NCBI GenBank assembly: GCA_000432275.1
Contig: HF995257.1
Location: 1-27,955, forward strand
Origin: Proteobacteria bacterium CAG:495
Lineage (GTDB): Bacteria; Pseudomonadota; Alphaproteobacteria; RF32; CAG-239
Length of the DNA stretch: 27,955 bases
Direction: 5' to 3'
The translations under genes and the position numbers were made by a program. The notes under the pieces are model-generated. The model was not told the origin of the DNA. It did not search any database and was given only the letters and a program-made list of their open reading frames with translations. This document shows positions 1 to 7,183 of this stretch, one piece after another; the first letter of the stretch is position 1; the number at the start of each line of letters is the position of its first letter.

Positions 1-1
1 A

Positions 2-28
2 ACAGAAGTGATTGGACCTTCACTGTAA
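2..28 (+). CDS. possible C-terminal tail of a gene entering from the left
   Basis: One frame gives an eight-residue tail (TEVIGPSL) and a TAA stop at 26-28, with an intrinsic terminator eight bases later. That layout is what the end of a plus-strand gene looks like, but the fragment is too short to identify. Confidence 0.3.
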   Translation, partial: TEVIGPSL

Positions 29-35
29 AAAAACC

Positions 36-65
36 AACCCCGGGACTCAACATCCCGGGGTTTTT
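36..65. terminator. bidirectional intrinsic terminator
   Basis: Perfect 10-bp stem (36-45 with 53-62) around a 7-nt loop. It is followed by T residues on the plus strand, and an A-run at 27-33 serves as U-tract on the minus strand. It can end both the gene entering from the left and the minus-strand S66 peptidase gene whose stop is at 90. Confidence 0.9.
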
Positions 66-89
66 ATCGCATACATTTCAAAACAGCCG

Positions 90-1076
90 CTAAATTTGCA
101 CTTGTATCCCGTCAGACGTAATCTCGCAACGACCGCCTATCGGCAGTGTCAACATCGGCGTTGTATGGCCGAAATCGACATTGGCAATCACCGGAAGTTC
201 CTTTAATTGGGGAATGGAATTAACGATATACTCCAACTTTTCGCGGGAAATTTCCGATGCTTTTTGAAACCGTCCGATAACGACCGCCTTGACGTTGATA
301 AAATCAGGCTGATAGGCCAAAGCCTGCAGCTCTCTTAAAAAAGTCGTATCATCTCCGGCCGAACCAAAACAATTTTCAACAAACAATACGGTATTCTTTT
401 TAAATGCCGGACGATAAGGCGATCCCAGCAGCAAATCAAACGTTCCCAGATTGCCGCCGATAATCGTACCTTCGGCTTCGCCCTTATGGATTGTCCAATA
501 CCCTTCATTGGCAATAAAGTCTCGCTTGTTCTGGTCAATAAACCACAAATCGTCGCTCCACTCCTTTGACGGTTCAACAACATAGCCGCCTTTGCCGCAG
601 AGCATATTCCGGACGTGTTCCAGCGTATAGTCAAACCCCCGGGCCATTCCGAAAGAGCTGTAATGCGGCCCGGAAAACGTCACCAACCCGGTTTGTGCGT
701 AAATGCCGTTCAATAATGCGGTAATATCGGAAAAGCCGCAAAAAATTTTAGGATTCTTTCTAATCAGTTCATAATCCAGAAACGGAAGCAGCTGATTGGA
801 GTTGAAACCGCCGATAATCGTAAAAATCGCTTTTACTTCAGGATTGGCAAAAGCCTCGTGAATATCCTCAACCCGGTCAGCGATGGAAGACGTCCCCATC
901 ATATCCCAGTTGTCATCCGTCATATGTTTGCCGAAAGTCACTTTAAGTCCCATCCCGCCAAAGCGTTTCAGCGCCGTTTCGCGACTGTCGGCACCGATGA
1001 TTTTAATCCCTCTCGACGGTGCAACCACTCTGATTTCATCACCTTTTTTCAAAGGCGCCGGAATAATTTTCTGCAT
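90..1076 (-). CDS. S66 family peptidase (LD-carboxypeptidase / MccF-like)
   Basis: A 328-residue serine peptidase of family S66. Known members are LdcA, which trims the D-Ala from the murein tetrapeptide during cell-wall recycling, and MccF, which hydrolyses microcin C-type adducts. The Ser-Glu-His triad is visible: Ser116 in CGFSDITA, Glu234 in LFVENCFGS and His304 in DFGHTTP. The spacing Ser..Glu..His and the length are normal for the family. The segment EGYWTIHKGEAEG before GGNLGT resembles MccF-type proteins more than E. coli LdcA, so peptidase specificity is left open. The ATG at 1076 is preferred because AGGAGG lies just upstream; a TTG at 1091 in the same frame would place that ribosome site inside the gene. 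No signal peptide is visible, so it is probably cytoplasmic. Family assignment is firm, substrate is not. Confidence 0.9.
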   Translation of the reverse strand: MQKIIPAPLKKGDEIRVVAPSRGIKIIGADSRETALKRFGGMGLKVTFGKHMTDDNWDMMGTSSIADRVEDIHEAFANPEVKAIFTIIGGFNSNQLLPFLDYELIRKNPKIFCGFSDITALLNGIYAQTGLVTFSGPHYSSFGMARGFDYTLEHVRNMLCGKGGYVVEPSKEWSDDLWFIDQNKRDFIANEGYWTIHKGEAEGTIIGGNLGTFDLLLGSPYRPAFKKNTVLFVENCFGSAGDDTTFLRELQALAYQPDFINVKAVVIGRFQKASEISREKLEYIVNSIPQLKELPVIANVDFGHTTPMLTLPIGGRCEITSDGIQVQI

Positions 1077-1146
1077 CGCATTCCTCCTCAAAATTAGTTT
1101 TGTATCATAAAAACACCTTTTTCAAAATTCTACAACTATAATTCTG

Positions 1147-1175
1147 TTGCAATTAAAATTCTGCGGCCTTAATAT
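1147..1175 (+). promoter_or_regulatory. sigma70-type promoter of the umuD'C operon
   Basis: TTGCAA (1147-1152), 17-bp spacer, TAATAT (1170-1175). The predicted start point falls at about 1181-1183, inside the LexA box. Confidence 0.75.
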
Positions 1176-1177
1176 CA

Positions 1178-1192
1178 GAACAAAACAAGAAC
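1178..1192 (+). promoter_or_regulatory. LexA (SOS) operator, alphaproteobacterial type
   Basis: GAACAAAACAAGAAC matches exactly the GAAC-N7-GAAC direct-repeat operator that alphaproteobacterial LexA binds. It covers the predicted transcription start, 3 bases after the -10 element and 18 bases before the umuD start codon, so bound LexA should block the promoter. Confidence 0.88.
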
Positions 1193-1210
1193 ATTTAGGA
1201 GTCTTCTGAT

Positions 1211-1513
1211 ATGAGTTTTGGTTCTCCCGCTGCCGATTATGTTGAGCCCAAACTGGATCTCAACCGTCTGCTCGCCCCCCACCCCGTGTCAACTTATTTT
1301 CTGCGTATGGACACCGACCGTCTCCTTGCCGAAGGAATCAAAAAAGGCGACATTCTGGTAATCGACCGCAGTTGTCCGCCCCGCCCGGGAAAGTTTGTCG
1401 TTGCCGAAACCGGAGGAGAATTCCGGGTCGTACGATACGTCTCCCGTCCCGCAACCGGCATCGCCTGCGGCGTCTGGGGCGTAGTAACTTCCGTTATCAG
1501 GCAGCTGTCATAA
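1211..1513 (+). CDS. umuD: UmuD'-like polymerase V accessory subunit, born truncated and without catalytic residues
   Basis: A 100-residue UmuD homologue that should pair with the UmuC polymerase encoded directly after it (stop and start overlap by one base). Without gaps, residue n matches E. coli UmuD residue n+23 through about residue 76 (for example FGSPAADYVE against FPSPAADYVE). Met1 therefore falls on Cys24 of the Cys24-Gly25 cleavage site: the protein begins where activated UmuD' begins. An in-frame TAG 15 bases upstream rules out a longer N-terminus, and AGGAG at 1197-1201 fixes the start. The autoproteolysis residues are replaced: Ser60 is Arg37 and Lys97 is Val74. About 16 residues near the C-terminus, including the usual PMN..Y.PI segment, are missing as well. 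It probably acts as a constitutive UmuD', controlled by LexA repression rather than RecA-driven cleavage. The identification is from homology; the functional consequence is inference. Confidence 0.88.
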   Translation: MSFGSPAADYVEPKLDLNRLLAPHPVSTYFLRMDTDRLLAEGIKKGDILVIDRSCPPRPGKFVVAETGGEFRVVRYVSRPATGIACGVWGVVTSVIRQLS

Positions 1514-2757
1514 TGTTTATGTTGATTGACTGCGACAATTTTTTTGTGTCTTGCGAACGTATTTTTCAGCCCAAACTGAAAAACCGTCCCGTTGTTGTGC
1601 TTTCCAACAACGACGGCTGCGTCGTTTCCCGCTCCTACGAAGCAAAAGCGCTTGACATTCCGATGTGTTGCCCGTTCTTCAAAATCGAAAACTTTTTCAA
1701 ACGCAACAACGGCATTGCCCTCTCCTCCAACTATGAACTTTACGCCGATATTTCCCGCCGGGTAATGGCTTTGCTGCGCTTCCGTTTTGGAGAAATCGAA
1801 ACCTATTCTATCGACGAAGCCTTTGTCAAAGTTTCTGACCGCAACAATTTTTTCACGCTTGCCTCCAATCTCCGGCAGGATATCCTGAATCAGATTGGCA
1901 TTCCGGTATCCATAGGCATCGCAAAAACCAAAACCTTATGCAAAATAGCCAGCAAAACCGCCAAAAAAAACTTCAAGCTCTGCCAGCTTACAACCGAACC
2001 GCTGCTTTCGGAAACTCTCGCGGCAACAGACATTCAGGATATCTGGGGAGTGGGAAGACGTCTCGCCTCCCGGCTGCGTTGCCTCGGAATATTTAACGGT
2101 CAGGAACTGGCGCACGCCCCGCTGAAAATGATTCGTACCGCTTTCGGCCTCCCCCTGGAAAAAACGGTGCTGGAACTAAATCAAACGCCCTGCTTGGACA
2201 TAGAGCCGCCGGAAATGGCCAAATCCCTGATTTCATCGGGAAGCTTTGAAGTCGAGATTCAAAACTACGACCAACTTAAACAAAATCTCGCCGAATTCGT
2301 GGACTGTGCCTGTTTGCGGCTGCGTCGGCAACAGGCTCTAGCCAACGGCATCTGGACCGAACTTCACAGCAACCGTTTCAACCCCAATCGTCCCCGTTAC
2401 GACAATGCCCGTTTCATCAGTCTGGATCAGCCCTCGGACAACACCGCAGACTTTATGAACGCAATGAAACGGGGATTAGACGCCATCTACAGACCAGACT
2501 GCTGGTATAAAAGAGCCGGCGTAACCTTGGTTGGCCTGGAAACGGCGAATTCCGGACAGCAAAACTGGCTGGTTGACCGTCGTCGCATTGAGCGGGGACA
2601 CGCTCTGATGCAAACTTTCGATGAAATCAATCGCAAACACGGCCGTAAAACCATTTTTTTTGCCGCCCAGACGCCCAAAGCCAAATCATACCTCAAAAGG
2701 GAATTCAAAAGCCCCAATTTTACCACCTCTTGGAACGAACTGCCCAAAGCCACCTGA
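1513..2757 (+). CDS. umuC: Y-family DNA polymerase V catalytic subunit UmuC
   Basis: A 414-residue error-prone translesion polymerase, close to the 422 residues of E. coli UmuC. Visible motifs in order are the first catalytic aspartate in LIDCDNFFVSCER, VVVLSNNDGCVVSRS with the following EAKAL (nucleotide binding), SSNYELYADIS, the catalytic YSIDEAF at about residue 100, the helix-hairpin-helix region around DIWGVGRRLASRL, and a C-terminal little-finger and UmuC-tail region ending in SPNFTTSWNELPKAT. QNWLVD near residue 360 sits where E. coli has its beta-clamp motif QLNLFD and may play that part. The start is the ATG at 1513, which overlaps the umuD stop (TAATG), indicating translational coupling. 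A longer frame beginning at 1372 is open but lies inside umuD and is not used. The gene shares the LexA-controlled promoter of umuD and ends two bases from the convergent peroxiredoxin gene. Confidence 0.96.
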   Translation: MFMLIDCDNFFVSCERIFQPKLKNRPVVVLSNNDGCVVSRSYEAKALDIPMCCPFFKIENFFKRNNGIALSSNYELYADISRRVMALLRFRFGEIETYSIDEAFVKVSDRNNFFTLASNLRQDILNQIGIPVSIGIAKTKTLCKIASKTAKKNFKLCQLTTEPLLSETLAATDIQDIWGVGRRLASRLRCLGIFNGQELAHAPLKMIRTAFGLPLEKTVLELNQTPCLDIEPPEMAKSLISSGSFEVEIQNYDQLKQNLAEFVDCACLRLRRQQALANGIWTELHSNRFNPNRPRYDNARFISLDQPSDNTADFMNAMKRGLDAIYRPDCWYKRAGVTLVGLETANSGQQNWLVDRRRIERGHALMQTFDEINRKHGRKTIFFAAQTPKAKSYLKREFKSPNFTTSWNELPKAT

Positions 2758-2759
2758 AA

Positions 2760-3452
2760 TTAAGCCAGCGGTGCATCCTTGGTACAAAAGAACCAATCCT
2801 GACAGTACAGTTCTGCCGGCGTCTTTTCAATCCGCTCGTACATCGCCTGGCTGTCGGACGGCGCCCCGGCCAAAACGCTTTCTCCCGGTTTCCAGTTCGC
2901 CGGAGTGGCAACCCCGTATTTATCGGTCGTCTGCAAAGCTTCCAGTAAACGCTTTATTTCTTCAAAGTTGCGCCCGGTAGACAACGGATAGTAAAGAATA
3001 GCCCGGATTTTGCCTTTCGGGTCGACGACAAACACGGCGCGCACTGCTTTGGTATCGCTTGCATGCGGCTGAATCATCCCGTACTTTTTTGCCACTTCCA
3101 TTTTCATGTCGGCAATAATCGGAAAACTGATTTGCTGCCCGGAATAATCGTTAAAACGAATACGTTCCTGAATATTTTTTATCCACGCCAAATGCGAACT
3201 GACGCTGTCCACCGACAATCCCAGCAGCGCCGTATTCAGCTTTGCAAAGTCATCCGCCAACGCGGCAAAGGTCGCCACTTCGGATGTGCAAACCGGTGTA
3301 AAATCGGCAGGATGAGAAAACAAAACCACCCATTTTCCCTTGAAATCGTCCGGAAAACTTATTTTGCCCATCGTCGTATCTGCGCTGAAAGACGGAGCGT
3401 CATCGCCAATTAACGGCATCTTGTTAAGTTCAATATCAACTTCGGCATCCAT
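2760..3452 (-). CDS. peroxiredoxin of the Prx6 / archaeal-type group
   Basis: A 230-residue thiol peroxidase that reduces hydrogen peroxide, organic peroxides or peroxynitrite. The peroxidatic cysteine is Cys55 in PADFTPVCTSE (PxxxTxxC motif), followed by the conserved SVDS..SHLAWI segment of the Prx6 group and the extended C-terminal domain starting near LPVN-type residues 150-170. Two further cysteines, Cys217 and Cys223 in YCQDWFFCTK, lie where archaeal long-form peroxiredoxins carry their C-terminal cysteine pair, so a disulfide relay is likely rather than a true 1-Cys mechanism. The ATG at 3452 has AGGAG eight bases upstream. It is monocistronic, read from the promoter at 3492-3519, and convergent with umuC with only two bases between the stops. 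Electron donor unknown. Confidence 0.93.
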   Translation of the reverse strand: MDAEVDIELNKMPLIGDDAPSFSADTTMGKISFPDDFKGKWVVLFSHPADFTPVCTSEVATFAALADDFAKLNTALLGLSVDSVSSHLAWIKNIQERIRFNDYSGQQISFPIIADMKMEVAKKYGMIQPHASDTKAVRAVFVVDPKGKIRAILYYPLSTGRNFEEIKRLLEALQTTDKYGVATPANWKPGESVLAGAPSDSQAMYERIEKTPAELYCQDWFFCTKDAPLA

Positions 3453-3491
3453 TATTTGTCTCCTAAATTAACCATATGACAACTAAATCCT

Positions 3492-3519
3492 GATATATTC
3501 GCGGCAAAGATATTTTCAA
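3492..3519 (-). promoter_or_regulatory. promoter of the peroxiredoxin gene
   Basis: On the minus strand: TTGAAA (3514-3519), 16-bp spacer, TATATC (3492-3497), about 40 bases upstream of the start codon. No clear OxyR-type site was recognised. Confidence 0.5.
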
Positions 3520-3596
3520 GCCGCAAAACATTCAGCCTACTGGAAGAACGGCTTGCTGCAATTATATTAAACCTGCCGTTTATTTTGGGAAAACGA

Positions 3597-4811
3597 ATGA
3601 ATATTGATATTTACATTGCCGTCACCGGGTTTTTGCTGCTCTTATGCGTCTTTGCCAACAAGCTTTCTGACCGCTTTGGCATTCCTTCGCTGCTGCTTTT
3701 TTTGGCTTTGGGAATGATGGCCGGCATCGACGGCCCCGGCGGCATAAACTTTCAGGATTCGCGTTTGACAAACTACATCGGCACCATTGCTCTCATGTTC
3801 ATTTTGTTCAACGGAGGCCTGCTCACCAACTGGAATTCCGTCCGCAACGAACTTTTCCGCGGGACGCTTCTGGCAACCGTCGGCGTTTTTCTGACCGCGC
3901 TGTTTTTGTTCCTGCCGGCGTATTATCTGCTCCGGCTGCCGCTGGAAATTTCCCTGCTGCTCAGCGTCATCGTTTCTTCGACCGATGCCCCGGCGGTATT
4001 TGCCGCCATGCGGACCTCAAAAATCAGAATCTCGCCTAAACTGAAATCCCTGCTCGAATTTGAATCTGCCAGCAACGACCCGATGGCCGTTTTCCTTTCC
4101 ATGGCAGCTCTGGCTTACCTGACTCAGCCGGAAATGCAGGTGGGCGAGTTAGGCTCGTTTTTCGTCCGCCAAATGTCCGTCGGCATTATTTTCGGCATGG
4201 CATTGGGACGTATCGCCGTACACATCCTGCAAAAATCGCACTTGCCTTATCCCGGACTTTATCCCGTCTACGGCATCAGTATCGTCTTTCTGATTTACAG
4301 CCTGACCCAGCTGTCCGGCGGCAGCGGAATTTTGGCGGTTTACATCTCAGGCATCATCATCGGCAACAATGTTTTTATGTTCCGCCGTCATCTCATCCGC
4401 TTCTGCGATTCGCTGGCCTGGATAATGCAAATCGGAATGTTCCTGATTTTAGGCCTACTGGTCAATCCTCACGAACTGATAGCCGTCGTCCCCGTGGGCG
4501 TGGCCTGCACCATGCTGCTGATGTTCATCGCCCGTCCGCTTGCCGTGTTTATCTGCCTGTTCAAAAGCAATTTCACCTATTCCGAACAGACTTTAATCAG
4601 CTGGGCCGGTTTCAAAGGTGCCGTTCCGATTATCCTGGCCACTTATCCGTTGATGGCCAAAATCCCGGATGCCCCCTACATCTTCAATCTAATCTTCTTC
4701 CTGGTTATCATCTCGGTCTTGTTCCAGGGTAAAACGCTGCCGGCTCTGGCTCGGCGTCTGCATTTGGAAACCCCGTCCCGAAGGAGACACCAGAATGCCA
4801 AAAACACCTAA
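3597..4811 (+). CDS. CPA1-family cation/H+ antiporter (NhaP2/CvrA-like, without C-terminal regulatory domain)
   Basis: A 404-residue inner-membrane monovalent cation/proton antiporter (K+ or Na+ for H+). Nearly the whole protein is a series of about 12 hydrophobic segments. Diagnostic CPA1 motifs are SSTDAPAVFA near residue 130 and the ion-binding ESASNDPMAVF (Asn-Asp pair) near residue 158, with a late WAGFKGAVPI motif. The family relative NhaP2 of E. coli (578 residues) has TrkA_C and CorC-like cytosolic domains; here the protein ends soon after the last membrane helix, so it lacks nucleotide-type regulation. The ATG at 3597 is chosen over an in-frame TTG at 3585, with GGGA as a weak ribosome site. 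It is the first gene of an operon: its last 17 bases overlap the following phosphatase gene. Cation preference cannot be read from the sequence. Confidence 0.9.
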   Translation: MNIDIYIAVTGFLLLLCVFANKLSDRFGIPSLLLFLALGMMAGIDGPGGINFQDSRLTNYIGTIALMFILFNGGLLTNWNSVRNELFRGTLLATVGVFLTALFLFLPAYYLLRLPLEISLLLSVIVSSTDAPAVFAAMRTSKIRISPKLKSLLEFESASNDPMAVFLSMAALAYLTQPEMQVGELGSFFVRQMSVGIIFGMALGRIAVHILQKSHLPYPGLYPVYGISIVFLIYSLTQLSGGSGILAVYISGIIIGNNVFMFRRHLIRFCDSLAWIMQIGMFLILGLLVNPHELIAVVPVGVACTMLLMFIARPLAVFICLFKSNFTYSEQTLISWAGFKGAVPIILATYPLMAKIPDAPYIFNLIFFLVIISVLFQGKTLPALARRLHLETPSRRRHQNAKNT

Positions 4812-5394
4812 AAATTTCTATATTTTCCGTCACGGAGAATGTCCTCTGAACGTCAGCGGACGCATTCAGGGACAAACCTTTGACGGAGAACTGACCGAAA
4901 AAGGCCGTGCTCAGGCCCGCCGGGCCGGCCGCAAACTGCAAAACAAAAACATTGAAATCATCGTCAGCAGCCCGATGAAACGGGCACGCCAGACCGCCGC
5001 AATCGTAGCGTCATACGTCAAAGCGCCCATCGTCTTTGATGACCGCCTCAAAGAAGTAAATATGGGAATTGTCGAAGGCATGCATATTTCCGAGGTAGAA
5101 ACAAAATACAAAGACATTTACCTCAAGTGGCGCGACTGCAGACTGGAAGACACCACAACCCGTTTCGAAAACGGAGAAACCAAAGCCGAAGTCCGGCAGC
5201 GGATACTGGAAGTTTTAAACCACTATGCCGAAGAAACCGACTATATCTGCATCGGCGTCTCCGGTCACGGCATTACCATTTCGCAAACGCTGCTCAGCCT
5301 CGGAATCAGAAAATACGACATTCCTAACGGTTCGGTCATGCATCTGACCTATCGGGGCCATAACTGGAATTACAACGGATTCGTGGAGGATTAA
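4795..5394 (+). CDS. histidine phosphatase (phosphoglycerate mutase-like) family protein
   Basis: A 199-residue cytoplasmic member of histidine phosphatase branch 1. The phosphohistidine motif is RHGE (Arg12-His13-Gly14-Glu15), followed by SSPMKRARQTA, the acidic VNMGIVEGM segment and the second catalytic histidine in VSGHGITI. This set fits broad-specificity phosphatases (GpmB/CobC/PhoE type) as well as mutases; the substrate cannot be told. Ribosome site AAGGAG (4781-4786) lies inside the end of the antiporter gene, and the stop is one base before the next start, so the three genes are translationally linked. No membrane segment. Confidence 0.9.
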   Translation: MPKTPKNFYIFRHGECPLNVSGRIQGQTFDGELTEKGRAQARRAGRKLQNKNIEIIVSSPMKRARQTAAIVASYVKAPIVFDDRLKEVNMGIVEGMHISEVETKYKDIYLKWRDCRLEDTTTRFENGETKAEVRQRILEVLNHYAEETDYICIGVSGHGITISQTLLSLGIRKYDIPNGSVMHLTYRGHNWNYNGFVED

Positions 5395-5395
5395 G

Positions 5396-6136
5396 ATGAA
5401 AAACCTGATGCCGCTTTCCTTACGACACGTCTTTGCAAAAGACTTCAACATCAGTCTTTTTGTCAGCTTTTGCCTCCTCGGGCTCTATCACTATCTTCCG
5501 GAAACCGTCGCCGCCTATGATCAGAGCGGCCTCTACCGTCTTACCTTTATTCCTGCCTTCAACGGTTTTCTGACCGGTGCCGTAATGCTTCTGCTCAACC
5601 ACTATTTTTCCTACCGGCGCTACACCTCCCTTTACTACACCGAAGACAAGAGCAAACTTCTGTTCGTAGCCTTCCTGGCCGGTTATTGCGGGTATCTGAT
5701 TAGTTTTTCCGTTTGGACGACTTATCTGGTAACGCTCGCCGTCATTTATTTTTCCGTCGCCAAAATACGAAGTTTCATTAACAAACTTTCCGGATTGCTG
5801 GCCCCGGGAAAACTGCCCTCGGTTGCCGATGTCGGAAGCTTTTTCAACTTTTTCATCTCGCTGATTATTTCCTTTGCGGTAATAAACCTTTCCTTAAACG
5901 AACTCTGCCGGGCTGCCGGTTTGCCGGAAGCCTTCAACTTTAATCAGGGAATTGCGGGAGTGGTCGACGCCGTTTATTTCAGCGCCATAACGATGACGAC
6001 GGTCGGATACGGCGACACTATCCCGCAAACGACAATCGCCCGCGTTTTTGTCTCTTTCGAATGTATTACCAGTTATCTGATGCTCGGGGTTATGATTGGT
6101 TTGTTAACCAAAGGCATCAAACCGCGCAAATACTAA
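5396..6136 (+). CDS. K+-channel-like membrane protein (two-TM pore domain)
   Basis: A 246-residue inner-membrane protein. Hydrophobic segments lie near residues 18-34, 50-68, 88-104, 107-122, 150-166 and 216-238. The pore loop at about 188-210 carries the potassium selectivity filter TVGYGD (Thr202-Asp207) in AITMTTVGYGDTIPQT, the Ion_trans_2 signature. No voltage-sensor arginine ladder and no cytosolic RCK/TrkA_N domain are present. GGAGGA (5385-5390) serves as ribosome site inside the end of the phosphatase gene. The operon therefore joins a proton-coupled cation antiporter with a K+-type pore, which suggests a role in potassium, pH or osmotic balance (inference). A terminator follows directly after the stop. 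Confidence 0.88.
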   Translation: MKNLMPLSLRHVFAKDFNISLFVSFCLLGLYHYLPETVAAYDQSGLYRLTFIPAFNGFLTGAVMLLLNHYFSYRRYTSLYYTEDKSKLLFVAFLAGYCGYLISFSVWTTYLVTLAVIYFSVAKIRSFINKLSGLLAPGKLPSVADVGSFFNFFISLIISFAVINLSLNELCRAAGLPEAFNFNQGIAGVVDAVYFSAITMTTVGYGDTIPQTTIARVFVSFECITSYLMLGVMIGLLTKGIKPRKY

Positions 6137-6137
6137 A

Positions 6138-6165
6138 AAACCGGGAATGTTTCCCGGTTTTCTTT
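6138..6165. terminator. bidirectional intrinsic terminator
   Basis: 10-bp stem (6138-6147 with 6151-6160), 3-nt loop, then a T-rich tract on the plus strand and an A-run at 6135-6140 for the minus strand. It closes the antiporter operon and the convergent flavin reductase gene. Confidence 0.9.
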
Positions 6166-6173
6166 CTGCTTGT

Positions 6174-6836
6174 TTAAACTTCCTGAAGCTCAAACAACTC
6201 TTTGCCCACGCCGCACAACGGACATACCCAGTCTTCGGGCAAATCTTCAAACGGAACTTCGCCGTCATAAACATAACCGCAAACGGTGCATACCCATTTT
6301 TTTCCTTCAGTATCAGACATTTCTTTTCCTTTCTGTGTTTTTATAAAATTCTCAAAGCTTTTCATCACGTCATTCTTGAAATAAGAACGATAATCCAAAT
6401 AAGTGAGAGGCTCATCCGGACGATGCGCGGCAGCGGCACTTTGAACCTCCGCTACGAAAAGCGTATTGCTTTCCAGCGAAAATTTGTGCAAAACCCGACA
6501 GCGAAATATTGCCAAATTATCCTTTAGAAAAGGCAAACCTTCTTCCTCAAAATATTCGACATTTTTCCACTTGTCAACATTGCGGCTGGATTGAAAGCCA
6601 AAATTAGCCACCACAAAAGGAGAGACGTTCTTGCACAATACCGACAATGAAAATACGCCGTCTTTTTCAATACATTGTTTGGTGTAACTGCCGTTGGAGC
6701 AGGACAAAGCAATGGCGACCGGTTTGTTGGCAACTTGCATGACTGCATCGACAATGCTTCCCGCAAAACGGTTCTCATCGCGCGCGCCTAACACATACAG
6801 CCCGTGTGTTAATTTATATAAAGCATCTAAATCCAT
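6174..6836 (-). CDS. flavin reductase-rubredoxin fusion (high-molecular-weight rubredoxin type)
   Basis: A 220-residue redox protein with two modules. Residues 1-160 form an FMN-binding split-barrel of the flavin reductase family (start MDLDALYKLTHGLYVLGA, with core KPVAIALSCSN and FSLSVLCKN). Residues 181-220 are a rubredoxin with the iron ligands Cys183, Cys186, Cys205 and Cys208 (WVCTVCGYVYDG and WVCPLCG). The same fusion is known as Hrb, which passes electrons from NAD(P)H to flavodiiron proteins or rubrerythrin for oxygen, NO or peroxide reduction. No flavodiiron partner is encoded nearby, so the partner is unknown. GAGGAGG lies seven bases before the ATG. It has its own promoter (6867-6895) and is shared out of the terminator at 6138-6165. 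It suggests an anaerobic or microaerobic lifestyle. Confidence 0.93.
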   Translation of the reverse strand: MDLDALYKLTHGLYVLGARDENRFAGSIVDAVMQVANKPVAIALSCSNGSYTKQCIEKDGVFSLSVLCKNVSPFVVANFGFQSSRNVDKWKNVEYFEEEGLPFLKDNLAIFRCRVLHKFSLESNTLFVAEVQSAAAAHRPDEPLTYLDYRSYFKNDVMKSFENFIKTQKGKEMSDTEGKKWVCTVCGYVYDGEVPFEDLPEDWVCPLCGVGKELFELQEV

Positions 6837-6866
6837 TTTGCCTCCTCTCCCGGCAGTTACATTGTC

Positions 6867-6895
6867 TATATAGTGATTTCTCCCGCAGGAGACAA
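6867..6895 (-). promoter_or_regulatory. promoter of the flavin reductase-rubredoxin gene
   Basis: On the minus strand: TTGTCT (6890-6895), 17-bp spacer, TATATA (6867-6872), about 30 bases before the start codon and just beyond the end of slyX. Confidence 0.6.
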
Positions 6896-6906
6896 GTGCG
6901 CTCCCG

Positions 6907-7116
6907 CTAATAATGCGGCGGCGGGGTCTCTTCGCTTTGGGGCTTGACCGTCTCCGCCTCGACCAGATTGAGCAGATACTGGTTCTGCTTGCTCAGCCGT
7001 TCAATCTGCCGTCCCTGCTCGATAATCACCTGATTCAGTTCGTCCAGTATTTTTTCATGATTGGCCAAAGTCATCTCAATCGTCATAAACCGCTCGTCGT
7101 CGGATTGCATATTCAT
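6907..7116 (-). CDS. slyX: SlyX family protein
   Basis: A small (69-residue) protein that is almost entirely one predicted coiled coil (residues about 10-52, heptad pattern in MTLANHEKILDELNQVII..) and ends in the PPPHY tail that marks the SlyX family. Length is normal for SlyX (about 70 residues). Its biochemical role is not established. Two consecutive ATGs exist (7119 and 7116); AAGGAG is only three bases before the first and six before the second, so the second is preferred. It is divergent from the helicase gene at 7184. Confidence 0.88.
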   Translation of the reverse strand: MNMQSDDERFMTIEMTLANHEKILDELNQVIIEQGRQIERLSKQNQYLLNLVEAETVKPQSEETPPPHY

Positions 7117-7183
7117 CATTTTCTCCTTGTTAGAAACTGCAGTTATGTTATCATCAATTCATTAATTTACAACCAGAAAACCA

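Noticed and set aside
1372..1512. N-terminal extension of umuC
   Set aside because: Lies inside umuD in another frame; the coupled ATG at 1513 matches the normal UmuC start.
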